Shown here: piece after piece, positions 1-10,394 of the stretch
Numbering within the stretch: the stretch's first letter is position 1
Layout: every line of letters begins with the position of its first letter
Assembly: GCA_003116975.1 (NCBI GenBank)
Contig: BGKB01000004.1
Span: 496,001-560,000, forward strand
Direction: 5' to 3'
Length of the DNA stretch: 64,000 bases
DNA from: Aurantiochytrium sp. KH105
Taxonomy: Eukaryota; Sar; Bigyra; Thraustochytrida; Thraustochytriidae
The notes under the pieces: model-generated
What the model saw: the letters and a program-made list of their open reading frames with translations, nothing else
What the model was told of the DNA's origin: nothing
Databases searched by the model: none
Translations under genes and position numbers: made by a program

Positions 1-3000
1 TCGAGGCAGAGCGCAACCGCCTGCTTGTCGAGAAAGCGCTTCGAGTATGCGGCCTTGTCGAAGCGCATGATGCGAAGAATCACGCCTGGGAGTCCGCCCA
101 TACACTCGATGCCGGTGTCACTTCCAGCACCGGCTTCGCCGGACTTGCGACGGATGATATCCAGCCAGGAACCCACGCCCTGGAATTCGGCAACGATCAC
201 ATGCTCACCGTCCTCTTCAATCGGGTATCCGCGCATGATCTGAATCGAACGGTATCCCTCACGTGCATCCTGCCGCCGCCTGCGCGCATCCTTGGCTGCC
301 CATGCCGCCTCGTTATTGTTGGTTGCGCCTTTCTCGCCGTCATATGGAGCGCTTTTGCCGCCCGCACCAGTGGCCTTGTCCTCACCACCCGCGTCAGCTT
401 CTCCTCGAAAAAGATTGCAAGGGACCTGCAAGGAACCACTCGACGACTCGTCGAGCCAGAAGCGATGCGTTTCAAGCAGACATTGTGGAATGAGGCCAAA
501 AAGAAGGCGCGCAGGAAGGTAGGTCTCTTTGCCACCACTCAGATTCTCTGCGTGCCCCGCTTCGCGAATGATTACCACAGAGCGATCCGCGTGACTGATG
601 TAGCGTCCACCCTGGACGCGGTTCATGAGGCAAGATGTATTGCCGTTCGGATACGGGACGCCGGCACCCTGGGTCCACCACTTGGGGGACGGGTGCAAGC
701 GCGCTTCCGTGCTCTGCTGCAGCTCGCGCAGACAGTAGCGCGAATCAGTCGTAAGGTGCAACGACCAATACCACTGTCGCCCATGCGAAAGACACTCGTA
801 GACGTGGACGCATCGCAGACGGCGAAAGAGATACACCAGCTTGAATGGTCCACCCATTTGCGGGTGCAGGCCCATAAGGATGGCCACCTCGGCGTCCTCG
901 GGAAGTGCGCACTCAGGCATAAGAAATTGCATGGCGGGCGGCATCGGTCCGTCAAAGAATTGACGACGCACAGGCTCAAAGAGCGAGACAATCCAGCTTT
1001 CCGAAGGGAAAAGCTCGGAAGGATCGTAGTGACGTCCCCACTCGTCGCTGAGGGGCGGGCACTCATCGTGCGGCGTGATCCAATACTCAATGTCGTGCTG
1101 AAGACCCACTAGACGATAGCGATCACGGTGCTCGGCGCGTTCAAGGAGGGAAACCTGCAGCGTTCCATTGCCAAAGAGGTCCTTCATGTCCGGATGATTG
1201 CTAATCTCAGAAACGAGCGCGCTCAAGTGCCTGCTGCGCAGGGTCATTTGTCCGATTTGCAAGTCCATCTCGACGCCAAACATTTCCTGATCAGAAATTT
1301 CCTCAACCGAGGTGTTGAACGACTTTTCGCGCAAAAGCTTGAGACGCGCCGGGGACGCCCCGCTTCCCCCACTGCTCGCGTTTGCATCGGTCGCTCCTCC
1401 TGCGGCGCTCCCTTCGTCCGAAGTGTCAGCATCCCCGTCGGCATCGCCGCCAGAGGTGGCCCCTTCTTGCGAGGAACCGGCGGCGAGGCGAGTCGAAGCC
1501 ACGGCATATCGTCCCACAGAGCGGACTCCAGAGATACGGCTCCAGCGGTTGGAAGACGAAAGAAAGTCCTCCGTCGTCCCCATGCTTCCACTTGTGCTCG
1601 TGGACACCTCGAGCGAATACTGCATGACGCGATCAAGTTGACCTTGGCGCAAGTTCCGGCACCAGTTGACCAGCGTACGACGCTGCACTTGTAGAACCTC
1701 ATACAGCTCGAACTCAGGAATGAGCAAACGTCCTTCTTCTCGGTTGGGTTTGTTCCACGTGTGACGCGTTGTGAGGTAAATGAAGCTGCCCACGAGTGTC
1801 TGCGCCACACGGGTCTTCATCGTCTCCACAGACACGTTGCGGCACATGAGCAGCAAGTGGGCATGCAGATCGCAGGCCAACTTGGAGTTGCGACGAATGA
1901 GATCCTCGTCGGTAGGGTCCTTGCGGGTCTGGTTGTCGAGCTTTTGCAGGTAATCGCGAAAAAGGGTGCTCAAGGGCCCAAGCATCATATCCCGAATCTC
2001 GTTCATGGCCTGCTCCAGCTTGTCGATGCACTCGGGCGTCAATGTCGTATCACGAAGAACTCCACCGCGACGAGCATTTGCCTTGGTGGTCCTGGCACGT
2101 CGCACAAGCCACGCGAGGTAGTTGTCCAGACGAGACGCAAGGCGTGCCGTGTACAGAATGATCAAAACGCTGGTGTTGAAGTCCTCGGCGCCAATATCAC
2201 AGACGGAACCCGTGTCAAGAGCGAGAGCGTCTCGGATGAGCGCGGTTGCTGAGCGCGACACAGACTCCGGGCTTGAGCACAAATCATTAATGAGTGCGCC
2301 ATATGGCGTGGCCAAGAGCTCCTTGTACGGCGTGGGCACGAGCACAGGCTCCACGCCTCGAAGGCCCAATGAGAGGTACCGGCCAGGCTCAAAGATGACG
2401 GAGTCGAGAATGTCGCGCAAACGCTCACTCTGCAGTTTGTGCAGACGGTCATCGCTCGCGAAAAAGGTCAGCACAAGCGGAAGCCGAATGTAGGGCACGG
2501 TGAGATACGAAAGAAGTAGTTCCGAGTCATGCTGGCCGAGAACTTGCGTCTTGGTCGTTGTCGTTCCGGCGTCGGTGCCGTTGCGTCCCTTGCGCTTCGT
2601 TGCGGTTTCGCCCTCGTCACGTTGGCGTCGCTTCGAAGCGTTGTCCGTGCCCCGATCCTCGAGATCTGTGGGGGCGGCATGATGCTCCACCGTCTCCTCA
2701 AACGCTGGAAGGCTTGGTCGGTAAATGATGTCGTCCTCCGTGCGGACCGAGGGTGGGGTCAGGAAGAAAGAAGGGGTGGCAGTGGACGCGAACCGGTGTT
2801 TCGGTGGCTGGTGGTCCTTTTCGTACGACATCCCAGCGTAGTTCATGTCCGGGAACGGGCGGCACGTGAGCACGCGGTTGGAAAATGCCCGAACCTCGTA
2901 CGCGAGGATGTCTGCGTTCCACTTCCAGTTGAGCTGGGCGATCATGCGGTCGAGACGACCCACATCGCGGCCTTCGCGACCTCCGTAGTTGACAAAAGCC

Positions 3001-6000
3001 GTAATGTCTGGATTCAAAAAGTGCTTCCAGTAAAAGGCAATATCACGATAGGCCTCGAGCTCGGGGTAGTTCTTGAGCAAACGCGAAGACTTGGGATGTC
3101 GGTCCAGAAGCAGTGTGTGCGGCATACTCGCCTCCGTTGCGGCTGTCTCGCGGCAAATGTTACGGAGGTACTTGACGAGCGAAGGGTTTGGCTTCACGGT
3201 CGCTGCGGACTCCCAGGTAAAAATCTTAAAGAGTCGACGTTGCGCGGGACTTTCAAAGTAGTCGAGCACAGCGGTCCTCGCAAGGCTCAGCTCAGGCGTA
3301 TGAATCTCGAGCGTCTCCGTTTGGTCTGCAAATGTCGACACACTCAATCCAAATCCGGGAATGCCCAGCTGTCGGCCACTGCGCGTTTGACCCAAAAGAT
3401 GTGTGCAGGCTTCCGAGGGCGTGTCAAAGGCGACCTGTCGCATGATGGCGTCGGCAATGGCTGCAATACATCCGGGTACAATAACGCAAACTGCGTCAAG
3501 AGGACGGGACTGCTGCAGCGAGAAAGCCGCCGCGGCAAAATGCTCCATCAAACGCTGCAAGACGAGCATGATCTCGACCTGCAACGCGTAATCAATTGGC
3601 TCCTCGTCCCAAATACACGCACGAGCGGTCGCCTCTGCTTCTGCGCGTCGCCCATTGTCAAGATCGGGCCGCTGCGGCTCCTCCGAGGTTGACTTGCCGT
3701 TTGCTCCGGCAGCACCTGCATCGGTTCCTGCAGCCTTTGATTTGTCCCCACTTTCTTTTTCCAATGCATCTTTGCCCTCGCCCTTGGCTTCCAAGGTCGC
3801 CACGAGAGCCTCCAAAGAAGCCTCCATGCGGTTATAGAGACGGCTGGTTGCACGGATACGCTCTTCCTTGGTACGATGCACGCGCGGAGCAAAGATGCTT
3901 CGGACCGCCGAGCGCGGCACCTCATCCTCGGTATCGCCGTCATCATAGACGATAAAGAAGGAACCATCGTCATTGAGGCGTGACACCGTACCGTTGTACC
4001 AAATGCCATACTCGCCCTGAAAGCGGACGCGAACGCGCTGGCCGAGGCTCGGCTGGAAGCGCTCGTCGTCGAGGAAGTCCACAGTGAGGTCGTCGGCGTC
4101 CGATTTTCCGTGGCTCTCGATTTCAGCAATGGCTTGCTTGCGCGTAGCGGGCATCTCCTCCAAGAGCTGCTTGACTCCAGCCAGATCAGCTTCGCGCATG
4201 CTTGAGATGCCCATCTTCTTGGCGATCTCCGCATCTATATTCGCGGCGTCAAGCAACTCGTCATCCATCCCGGCCTCACCATCCTCGTCTTCGGAACTAT
4301 CATCTTTGGCCCGGGCCTCCGCATCGTCGTCTTCGCCTTCCCCGTCCTTTTCGCCCCCATTTCGTCCACCGCGGTGCCGACGGACGTACTCCTCGAGATC
4401 AGAATCCCACTCTTCGTCAGAGTACCCGCTCGAGTTGGAAGCCTCATTCCAATCTGAATCTTCCTCTTCTTCTTCCCGAGCAGCCGCCGCCGCGGCAGCG
4501 CCGTCGGCCTCCAGACCTTCTTCGGCCTCTTGCTTAGCTGCCGCGTCGGCGGCAAGCTCGTCGCGAGCACGTTGGCGACGCTTCTGTCGGCGGTACGCGC
4601 GCCCAGAACGAAGGCGTGTGACGGGGTCCTGCGTGACTTCGCGCGGTGCGGGAAGTGGAATGAGCTGCGTGACGACATACTGGATCAAGTTGAGGATAAG
4701 TAGCTTGTCGTTTTTGATGCAGTGGTTCTGGTTGTCCATGAGCGTGCAGAGCTTGTCTGTCATGCGAAGCGTGTCTACGGCCTCGGTCCGATTCAAGATT
4801 TTTTCGGGAAGCTGCAGAAAGTCCACGGCAACATACTTTTTCAAAGCTGCTGCTTGCCCTGGATTCGGAATATTCATGGCTGCGGACATGACAGGCATGT
4901 CACAAAATTGGACGTTCTGCCGGACGCGCTCGCGCGCAACTTCCTCCGATTCGCCTTCTGCCGTGAGAGCAGTGCCAGAGCTTGTGCCACTCCGGAGTTT
5001 GGCCTTGCTTTGCGCGCCGGCGTCTGAACCACCTTCCTTGCCAACGACCTTTTGCACAGCGAGATGAATGACCTTGCCCGATGTGTTGAGCTTGTAGTCA
5101 GAGAGCAGCTTGGCCGAGTCGAGAATCTTGCCCATAAAAATGAGTCGCTGCTTGCTGGCGGGTACACCGGACTTGTCCTCTACGAGGGCGAAGAGCTGCG
5201 AAACAAGGCCCGTGCGGTCCACGACAAACTCGAACGGAAGGCGGTCGCGACGCGGCAAGGTGTGCTTGACTTTAAGTGTGATCGCGTTATCGTCATCGGC
5301 ACTGATGCGAGGCAAGGCTTGCGGGGCATGCCGGGCCGTCTCTGGGTTCGCCTCGGCGGCGGCACGGACTTCCTCATTGCCCTCGCTGAGAACAGGAGAA
5401 GACATTTCGGGCCCAGACAGAGCGAGAGCGCCTCCCGATGCCTTGGGCGTCTCGAAAAGTGTCTTGCTCAGCTCAAGAATGGCAGGAAGCTCCACAGAGT
5501 CGTCCTCGCAGGCTTTGACCTTGTCCAGCACATCAAAGGCAAGTCGCTTGCACTCCTCGAGCATGATTTGACGGCAAGCTTCGGCACGAAGCCTTCGCTT
5601 CGCAAGGCGCTTTTGCATGCCCGGCGTCGAGGGCGCTGGGTCAGAAGAAGAAGCGGCACCAGCTGGCTCGGGACTCTTTGGAATGTCCGCGCCCTCTTTG
5701 GCATTTTCTTCTTCTTCCTCTTCTTCTTCTTGAATATCGGCCTCATCCTCTGGACGTGCGTCGTCGGCATTTTGGGCCTCGGCGCGAAGACGGTCTGCGA
5801 GCTTGACCGTGGTGTACGCAAGCTGCGAGCACGCCATGCGACAAACACGGACGCCGTTCTCGGAGGGATGCATATGGTCCATGTCGTTAGAGATCATCTT
5901 CACAAACTGAGCGCGCAGTGCGAGCGTGACAAGCTTGGCACGGAGCTCGTTGAGCCCCTTTTCCCGCAGCACAAAGTGAAGAGCCTCAAGAAGACAGCGC

Positions 6001-8705
6001 ACATACGCTGTCTGCGATCGCTGCGGTGAACGATAGGCACCGGCACCAGCGCCGTCGCTCTTGCCGTGTGCAGCCTCCATTTCGGCCTCCACCAAAGATG
6101 TCTCGAGTGGCTTTCCCGTAAGAAAGGGCAAGAGGATGTCGTAGAAACGCTCCGTGTCGCGCTTGTGGGTGTGGACACTCAAATTGTAAACGGCCATCCA
6201 AAAAACGTTGTCGAGAGCGTTCTTCTTAGGCACGTTGTTGAGGACCATGCAGGTGCGATACTTGAGCTTGGGCGGGCCTGCCACAGGGGACACCGCATGG
6301 TACCGAAGGCCGCTAAGCGGGTCCGTGTTGACGATGACAAAGCGAAAGCGCTGATCATCGACGCGCGTCATGACAATAACAATCTCGTTTGTTTCCACAA
6401 TAACGGGCAGCAAAATGGTATCCCCGACCTCAAGGTCGCCCAGCACGGAGCGCAGCTTGCGGAGAAACGCCATGAGCTGGGTCTTGTTACGATGGCGCAA
6501 TAGCTTCATCATTTGTCGCATCATCACGCCGCTCCGCGAGAAGATATAGGCAGCATCGCTGACACATCCTCGTTCAAGGCTCGACAGTGCGCCGAGAAAA
6601 GGCCCCATCTCGTGCAAGGCGCGAGAGAGCGTGTAATTGAGCACCGTGTATGACCAGCTGAGAAGGCTTGATGCCTCGAGCATTGTGCCTTCAATGTAAG
6701 CGTCACCAAAGGTACCCGTGAGAGCCGGCGCGACCCAAATGGGCCGCGCTTTGGGGAAAAGTACGGCCAAGCTGAGTTCCTTGCGCTGCTCCGTGATTTC
6801 ATCCTTTCGCTCTTCTTCGTACATGGAAATGAGCTTGTCGCGCGCGCGTTGCTCGCGCACCATTCGGTTGTCGGAAAAGACGGACTCGATGCGGATGTGC
6901 CGCACGGAAATCTGGCCGGGCATCATGCTAGCGTTTTTCGAGGAAAAGAGATAGAGAGCATCCGGATCAATGGCAAAGCGGCCGTCACGAACTACCTCTT
7001 CATGGTTAATGGACGCACAGGGGACCGAGTCGACCCACGTTCGAATTTGGCCCTTGCCCTCTTCACTGCAGCCGACGGCGATCACGATGCGGTGCCACTT
7101 GCCCTTTTTCACCTTTGCCTTGGTCACATCGCCAAAGGATCCAAAAATGCCAACCCCGCCTTCGCTATTCACCATGCATTCGCCATCCGACTGCTTGATT
7201 CGCTTCTTGCCTGTGCGCTGATTCTCCTCGACGTGGACTAGGCGCGTCTGAAAGAGAGAAAGTCCGTTGCGAGGCGGATCAACCTCGAATTTGACGTCCA
7301 TCGTGATGGTATACTGGTTCACGTACGTCTTGTACATGGACTCGAAGCCTCCATAGCCGCCAAAGCCTCCATAGCCGCCAAAACTGTCGCCGAAACCTCC
7401 GCTCGCGCCGGTCCCGGTCCCGGTTCCCATGCCAAAGCCATAGCTGGTTCCAGCGGCAGTTCCCGTGGCAACATCATCACTCCAGCGCACGCCGCCGCCG
7501 CCCACCATGACAAGTGAATCGCCGCCAGGGCTCGAGTCCCGACCCCCACCGAGGCCGCCCGTGCGACCGCGCGACCGGCCGCGCCCCAAGGCGCCATCGC
7601 TGTCGTCATCGTCAAGATCATCATCGTCAAAGAGGTCGTCGGCATCGACTTCGAAATCCTCGTCGTCGCTGTCGAGAAAGCCTCCTTTCTTGTCACCATC
7701 GTTGTCGTCGTCGTCGCGACCGTGCTTGGCATAATAATTGTCCACCTCCGCCTCGGCCTTGGCCACGGCAGCGTCGACGGCCTCGAGATTGCCGCCGGCG
7801 AGAGAGGCGGCTGCGGTGCGCGCCATTTCAGCCTGCTTTTTCAAGCCGCGTTTGTGAATCGCCTCGCGGCGCTTTGCCTCTTTTCGGGTACGTGCGCGCG
7901 CTTTGGAGCTCGCACCGTACGTCGTAAGTTCCTCTAAATCGAGCTTGAGTCTTTGGCCGGGGAGAAGGACAAGCGCGGTGCTATGATCCTTGAGGGTTTC
8001 GAACTTGGCTTCATTTGGCGCAAGATTGAACAGCGGGTCATCCAAGTTCTTGTCGTCAAGCGGCGCGCTTGCCTTGGCGGCATTTGCAGTAGCGCTTGTG
8101 CTTCCTCCAGCGGCTGACGATGCAGCTGCCGCAGAGGAAAACGATGTCATAGGGGCCGAGGTGGGTGCGACCTGGCCTCCCCACGGTCCCACGGGGCCCT
8201 GCAAAGCAGCTTGTTGGGAGTCACCCGGAGCCATGCCAGCTCCAGGTCCGGCACCAGAGTATCCAGCGCCGGTGCTGCTTCCATGATCGTGCGCGGCGAG
8301 CGAGGAAGAACCGCCGGGATTTCCGCTCAGCGAGGTGTACATGCTTTGCGCGGCCCAGGGATCATCGGCGACGGCTGAACCAGTAGTAGTCTTGGTATCA
8401 GCAGCGCGTTGTTCAGCCTTTTTGATGAGTTCTTCGGCTTTCTTTTCGTCGACGAGCTCGACGCCTTCGGGCCACCGGGTTCTTCCTCTTCTAAAATCGA
8501 AGGTAGCGGCCAGGGTCTTGGGTTCCTTGGTCTTTTTACGTCCATGCTTTGTGCGAAGTCCCGGAGGGCGACGGATTAAGCGTTCCTCCATGTCGGAATC
8601 TTCATCCTCGGAATTGGCGGCCTCGCCCGGGTCCTCCCAGAGCACGTCTTGGGCGAAGTTGTCGTAGTCGTCCTCGAGGTCTTGCACCTCTTGCTCGCCG
8701 GGCAT
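1..8705 (-). CDS. Giant multidomain protein with LamG-like, ubiquitin-like and Tudor-like domains (3' end outside window)
   Basis: I translated the minus strand by eye and found one frame open from an ATG at 8705 to the left edge, about 2,900 codons without a stop. An in-frame TAA at 8748-8750 lies just upstream, so this ATG is the first possible start. The N-terminus is acidic and disordered. About residues 460-650 look like a LamG/concanavalin fold (GKWHRIVIAV). About 785-850 form a conserved block (FRFVIVNTD, LPFLTGKPLE). About 1140-1210 are a ubiquitin-like domain (RLIFMGKILDSAKLLSDYKL). About 1550-1600 are Tudor-like (YDDGDTEDEVPRSAVRSI). Poly-acidic linkers separate them. The 785-850 block and a later one (FFASDDRLHKL, VIFEPGRY) recall giant protist DUF3638/DUF3645 proteins, but that is from memory. 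A ubiquitin-pathway scaffold role is inference. The many plus-strand ORFs here are shadows caused by codon bias. Confidence 0.8.
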   Translation of the reverse strand, partial: MPGEQEVQDLEDDYDNFAQDVLWEDPGEAANSEDEDSDMEERLIRRPPGLRTKHGRKKTKEPKTLAATFDFRRGRTRWPEGVELVDEKKAEELIKKAEQRAADTKTTTGSAVADDPWAAQSMYTSLSGNPGGSSSLAAHDHGSSTGAGYSGAGPGAGMAPGDSQQAALQGPVGPWGGQVAPTSAPMTSFSSAAAASSAAGGSTSATANAAKASAPLDDKNLDDPLFNLAPNEAKFETLKDHSTALVLLPGQRLKLDLEELTTYGASSKARARTRKEAKRREAIHKRGLKKQAEMARTAAASLAGGNLEAVDAAVAKAEAEVDNYYAKHGRDDDDNDGDKKGGFLDSDDEDFEVDADDLFDDDDLDDDDSDGALGRGRSRGRTGGLGGGRDSSPGGDSLVMVGGGGVRWSDDVATGTAAGTSYGFGMGTGTGTGASGGFGDSFGGYGGFGGYGGFESMYKTYVNQYTITMDVKFEVDPPRNGLSLFQTRLVHVEENQRTGKKRIKQSDGECMVNSEGGVGIFGSFGDVTKAKVKKGKWHRIVIAVGCSEEGKGQIRTWVDSVPCASINHEEVVRDGRFAIDPDALYLFSSKNASMMPGQISVRHIRIESVFSDNRMVREQRARDKLISMYEEERKDEITEQRKELSLAVLFPKARPIWVAPALTGTFGDAYIEGTMLEASSLLSWSYTVLNYTLSRALHEMGPFLGALSSLERGCVSDAAYIFSRSGVMMRQMMKLLRHRNKTQLMAFLRKLRSVLGDLEVGDTILLPVIVETNEIVIVMTRVDDQRFRFVIVNTDPLSGLRYHAVSPVAGPPKLKYRTCMVLNNVPKKNALDNVFWMAVYNLSVHTHKRDTERFYDILLPFLTGKPLETSLVEAEMEAAHGKSDGAGAGAYRSPQRSQTAYVRCLLEALHFVLREKGLNELRAKLVTLALRAQFVKMISNDMDHMHPSENGVRVCRMACSQLAYTTVKLADRLRAEAQNADDARPEDEADIQEEEEEEEENAKEGADIPKSPEPAGAASSSDPAPSTPGMQKRLAKRRLRAEACRQIMLEECKRLAFDVLDKVKACEDDSVELPAILELSKTLFETPKASGGALALSGPEMSSPVLSEGNEEVRAAAEANPETARHAPQALPRISADDDNAITLKVKHTLPRRDRLPFEFVVDRTGLVSQLFALVEDKSGVPASKQRLIFMGKILDSAKLLSDYKLNTSGKVIHLAVQKVVGKEGGSDAGAQSKAKLRSGTSSGTALTAEGESEEVARERVRQNVQFCDMPVMSAAMNIPNPGQAAALKKYVAVDFLQLPEKILNRTEAVDTLRMTDKLCTLMDNQNHCIKNDKLLILNLIQYVVTQLIPLPAPREVTQDPVTRLRSGRAYRRQKRRQRARDELAADAAAKQEAEEGLEADGAAAAAAAREEEEEDSDWNEASNSSGYSDEEWDSDLEEYVRRHRGGRNGGEKDGEGEDDDAEARAKDDSSEDEDGEAGMDDELLDAANIDAEIAKKMGISSMREADLAGVKQLLEEMPATRKQAIAEIESHGKSDADDLTVDFLDDERFQPSLGQRVRVRFQGEYGIWYNGTVSRLNDDGSFFIVYDDGDTEDEVPRSAVRSIFAPRVHRTKEERIRATSRLYNRMEASLEALVATLEAKGEGKDALEKESGDKSKAAGTDAGAAGANGKSTSEEPQRPDLDNGRRAEAEATARACIWDEEPIDYALQVEIMLVLQRLMEHFAAAAFSLQQSRPLDAVCVIVPGCIAAIADAIMRQVAFDTPSEACTHLLGQTRSGRQLGIPGFGLSVSTFADQTETLEIHTPELSLARTAVLDYFESPAQRRLFKIFTWESAATVKPNPSLVKYLRNICRETAATEASMPHTLLLDRHPKSSRLLKNYPELEAYRDIAFYWKHFLNPDITAFVNYGGREGRDVGRLDRMIAQLNWKWNADILAYEVRAFSNRVLTCRPFPDMNYAGMSYEKDHQPPKHRFASTATPSFFLTPPSVRTEDDIIYRPSLPAFEETVEHHAAPTDLEDRGTDNASKRRQRDEGETATKRKGRNGTDAGTTTTKTQVLGQHDSELLLSYLTVPYIRLPLVLTFFASDDRLHKLQSERLRDILDSVIFEPGRYLSLGLRGVEPVLVPTPYKELLATPYGALINDLCSSPESVSRSATALIRDALALDTGSVCDIGAEDFNTSVLIILYTARLASRLDNYLAWLVRRARTTKANARRGGVLRDTTLTPECIDKLEQAMNEIRDMMLGPLSTLFRDYLQKLDNQTRKDPTDEDLIRRNSKLACDLHAHLLLMCRNVSVETMKTRVAQTLVGSFIYLTTRHTWNKPNREEGRLLIPEFELYEVLQVQRRTLVNWCRNLRQGQLDRVMQYSLEVSTSTSGSMGTTEDFLSSSNRWSRISGVRSVGRYAVASTRLAAGSSQEGATSGGDADGDADTSDEGSAAGGATDANASSGGSGASPARLKLLREKSFNTSVEEISDQEMFGVEMDLQIGQMTLRSRHLSALVSEISNHPDMKDLFGNGTLQVSLLERAEHRDRYRLVGLQHDIEYWITPHDECPPLSDEWGRHYDPSELFPSESWIVSLFEPVRRQFFDGPMPPAMQFLMPECALPEDAEVAILMGLHPQMGGPFKLVYLFRRLRCVHVYECLSHGRQWYWSLHLTTDSRYCLRELQQSTEARLHPSPKWWTQGAGVPYPNGNTSCLMNRVQGGRYISHADRSVVIIREAGHAENLSGGKETYLPARLLFGLIPQCLLETHRFWLDESSSGSLQVPCNLFRGEADAGGEDKATGAGGKSAPYDGEKGATNNNEAAWAAKDARRRRQDAREGYRSIQIMRGYPIEEDGEHVIVAEFQGVGSWLDIIRRKSGEAGAGSDTGIECMGGLPGVILRIMRFDKAAYSKRFLDKQAVALCL

Positions 8706-9997
8706 CTTGGCTCGGACTTGCTTATCCTTCGACAAGTGCTCCTCTTCTTACTTGATCTGCTCTGCTCTGCTCTGCACTACACTGTACTGCTCTGCTTTGC
8801 TCTGCTCGCTCTTGCTCGCTTTTGCTCTGTTCGCGTTCTTGCTCGCTGGTCGCTGATTTCTTTCACGCACGTAGGCACAACCTGCCTACGTTTTGTTATT
8901 GCAAAGTGGGGCAGAAAGATGCTCGTTCTTCACCGCCCTTTCCTTTCGCACAACCTCGAGCTTTCACTCCCCCCCTCTCCCTTCCTGCGTGCCGCTCGCC
9001 CCCCGCGCTCACGCTCAAGCAGCCGACCCAGCCAACCGGGCTGGGCTGGCTGCGCCACGTGCGTCTTTTCTCGCTCTGCTGTGCCTGTCTCACGCGCGCG
9101 GACAGTGCTTGATACCGTGCCGCGTCCTGTACGGTATCGTGCGGGCTCGCTCTCGAATTCTCAAACTTTCAAACCTCGCTCGCTCGCTCGCACGCTCGCA
9201 CGCACGCACGCACGCACGGCGCCACGCCACGCCACGCCGCCTCGCGCGCCGCTGCCGCCGCGTTGCACCGGGGCAGGTGCCTCGTCGCCGTGGCCGTGGT
9301 CGTCGCCGGCCTCGCGCACCGAGAGTGGCCGCGCCTCGAGGCTCGCTAGTTTCGGGTCTGTGCAAGCAAGCCAACACAAAGACTCGCTCGCTGCTGCTGC
9401 AGCTGCATGCGCGCAAGGGGCTAGAGTTTGCAGTAGCCGGCGCCTACGACCGCGCCTCGACGCGCTCGCGCGATGACGAGGAGAACAGTAGGGGGCACGC
9501 TGAGAGTCTCAAACCATCTGCTGCATTACGCGCCTTCGCAGTCTATTCTACTATGCTCCTAAATTTCGATAGGTACTGGTACCAATCTATGGAATGTATG
9601 AGCAAAAACATGAGGCGCACACTTGGACACACGGGACATTCCAGCGCGGGGGGGTATGAAACAGAAAGGGAGCGAGCCCGAGGCTCGAGACAGCACCAGA
9701 CGATGTCCCGTGTGCCCCTTTCGGCCGCGTGCAAGGGGTTGCGCAGATACCCAGCGTGCGTCTCGCACTTTGGGACCGTGTGCGGAACCCGGGGCAAACG
9801 TTCGTGCGAGAGGCAGGAGGCGATCGGCGGTGGCCGCAATGCACTGCACTCTCCTCCATTCTCCATTCTCCGTTCTCCCCCCTTTCCCCTTCTCTTGTTC
9901 TCTGCTGGGCTCAAGCTGGCTGGTGGTGGTGCTATTCTTGTCTTCTTTTTGCAGGAGTACTTTTCCTTTTACGTTTACTTTTTCCTTTTTTTTGTTT

Positions 9998-10190
9998 GGG
10001 GGGGGGGAGGGGTTCGCGTGGCCAGCGCGTTCCCCGAGAGTTTGAGGCTCGTGGCCACGACCAGCACAAGACCACCTCCCCCTTGTCAGTGGCCGCGAGT
10101 TGGCTGGCTGACGCGGGCCAGCGTCTTGGATCACTTGCAGGTGGCCTTCTGGAAAGGGGGGGAAGGGGGGGGGGGGAGGGGGGGGGGGAG
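9998..10190 (+). repeat. G-tract cluster (quadruplex-prone)
   Basis: There are two clusters of long guanine runs on the plus strand. One is at about 9998-10012. A second, at about 10151-10190, has several runs of 5-12 G separated by A or AA. Four or more G-runs this close can fold as a G-quadruplex on this strand. They lie between the start of the giant gene and the end of CDIN1. Confidence 0.7.
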
Positions 10191-10248
10191 AACGAGCAGA
10201 GAATGGAGCAACGTGTTCTCATCAGCAAAGGAGCAAGTAGTGCAAGCC

Positions 10249-10296
10249 AAAAGCAAGCTCAAAAGCAAGCTCAAAAGCAAGCTCAAAAGCAAGCTC
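10249..10296 (+). repeat. Four perfect copies of a 12-mer (AAAAGCAAGCTC)
   Basis: The 12-base unit AAAAGCAAGCTC is repeated exactly four times head to tail, about 100 bases beyond the stop codon of the minus-strand CDIN1 gene. It is probably a minisatellite in the 3' flank. Confidence 0.9.
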
Positions 10297-10394
10297 AAGC
10301 TGACATCGTTCACATCAAGTGGGTGATTTATAATTTTAGATTGTGGTCTCATCTGCAAAAGAAAGCTCTATTGAAGCCAATCTTCTCCACTCGT

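Larger units (their letters stand above)
8706..10394. other. Intergenic: 5' region of the giant gene and 3' region of CDIN1
   Basis: Both flanking genes are on the minus strand. From 8757 to about 8845 there is a degenerate TGCTC/CTCTG repeat, purine-rich on the coding strand of the giant gene and probably its 5' leader. Positions 9176-9220 hold CGCT/CGCA tetranucleotide repeats. Long G runs and a 12-mer tandem repeat (listed separately) lie near the CDIN1 end. A plus-strand ORF of 477 codons spans much of this, but it is low complexity and I do not call it. I see no RNA gene. Confidence 0.5.

Noticed and set aside
2529..6029. Long plus-strand ORFs (for example 2529-3692 and 5052-6029)
   Set aside because: They are antisense to the giant minus-strand frame, which has recognisable domains. 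Their content is Arg/Ser-rich and domain-free, as expected of shadows.
8893..10326. Plus-strand 477-codon ORF
   Set aside because: It is low complexity, spans G-runs and tandem repeats, and has no family pattern.
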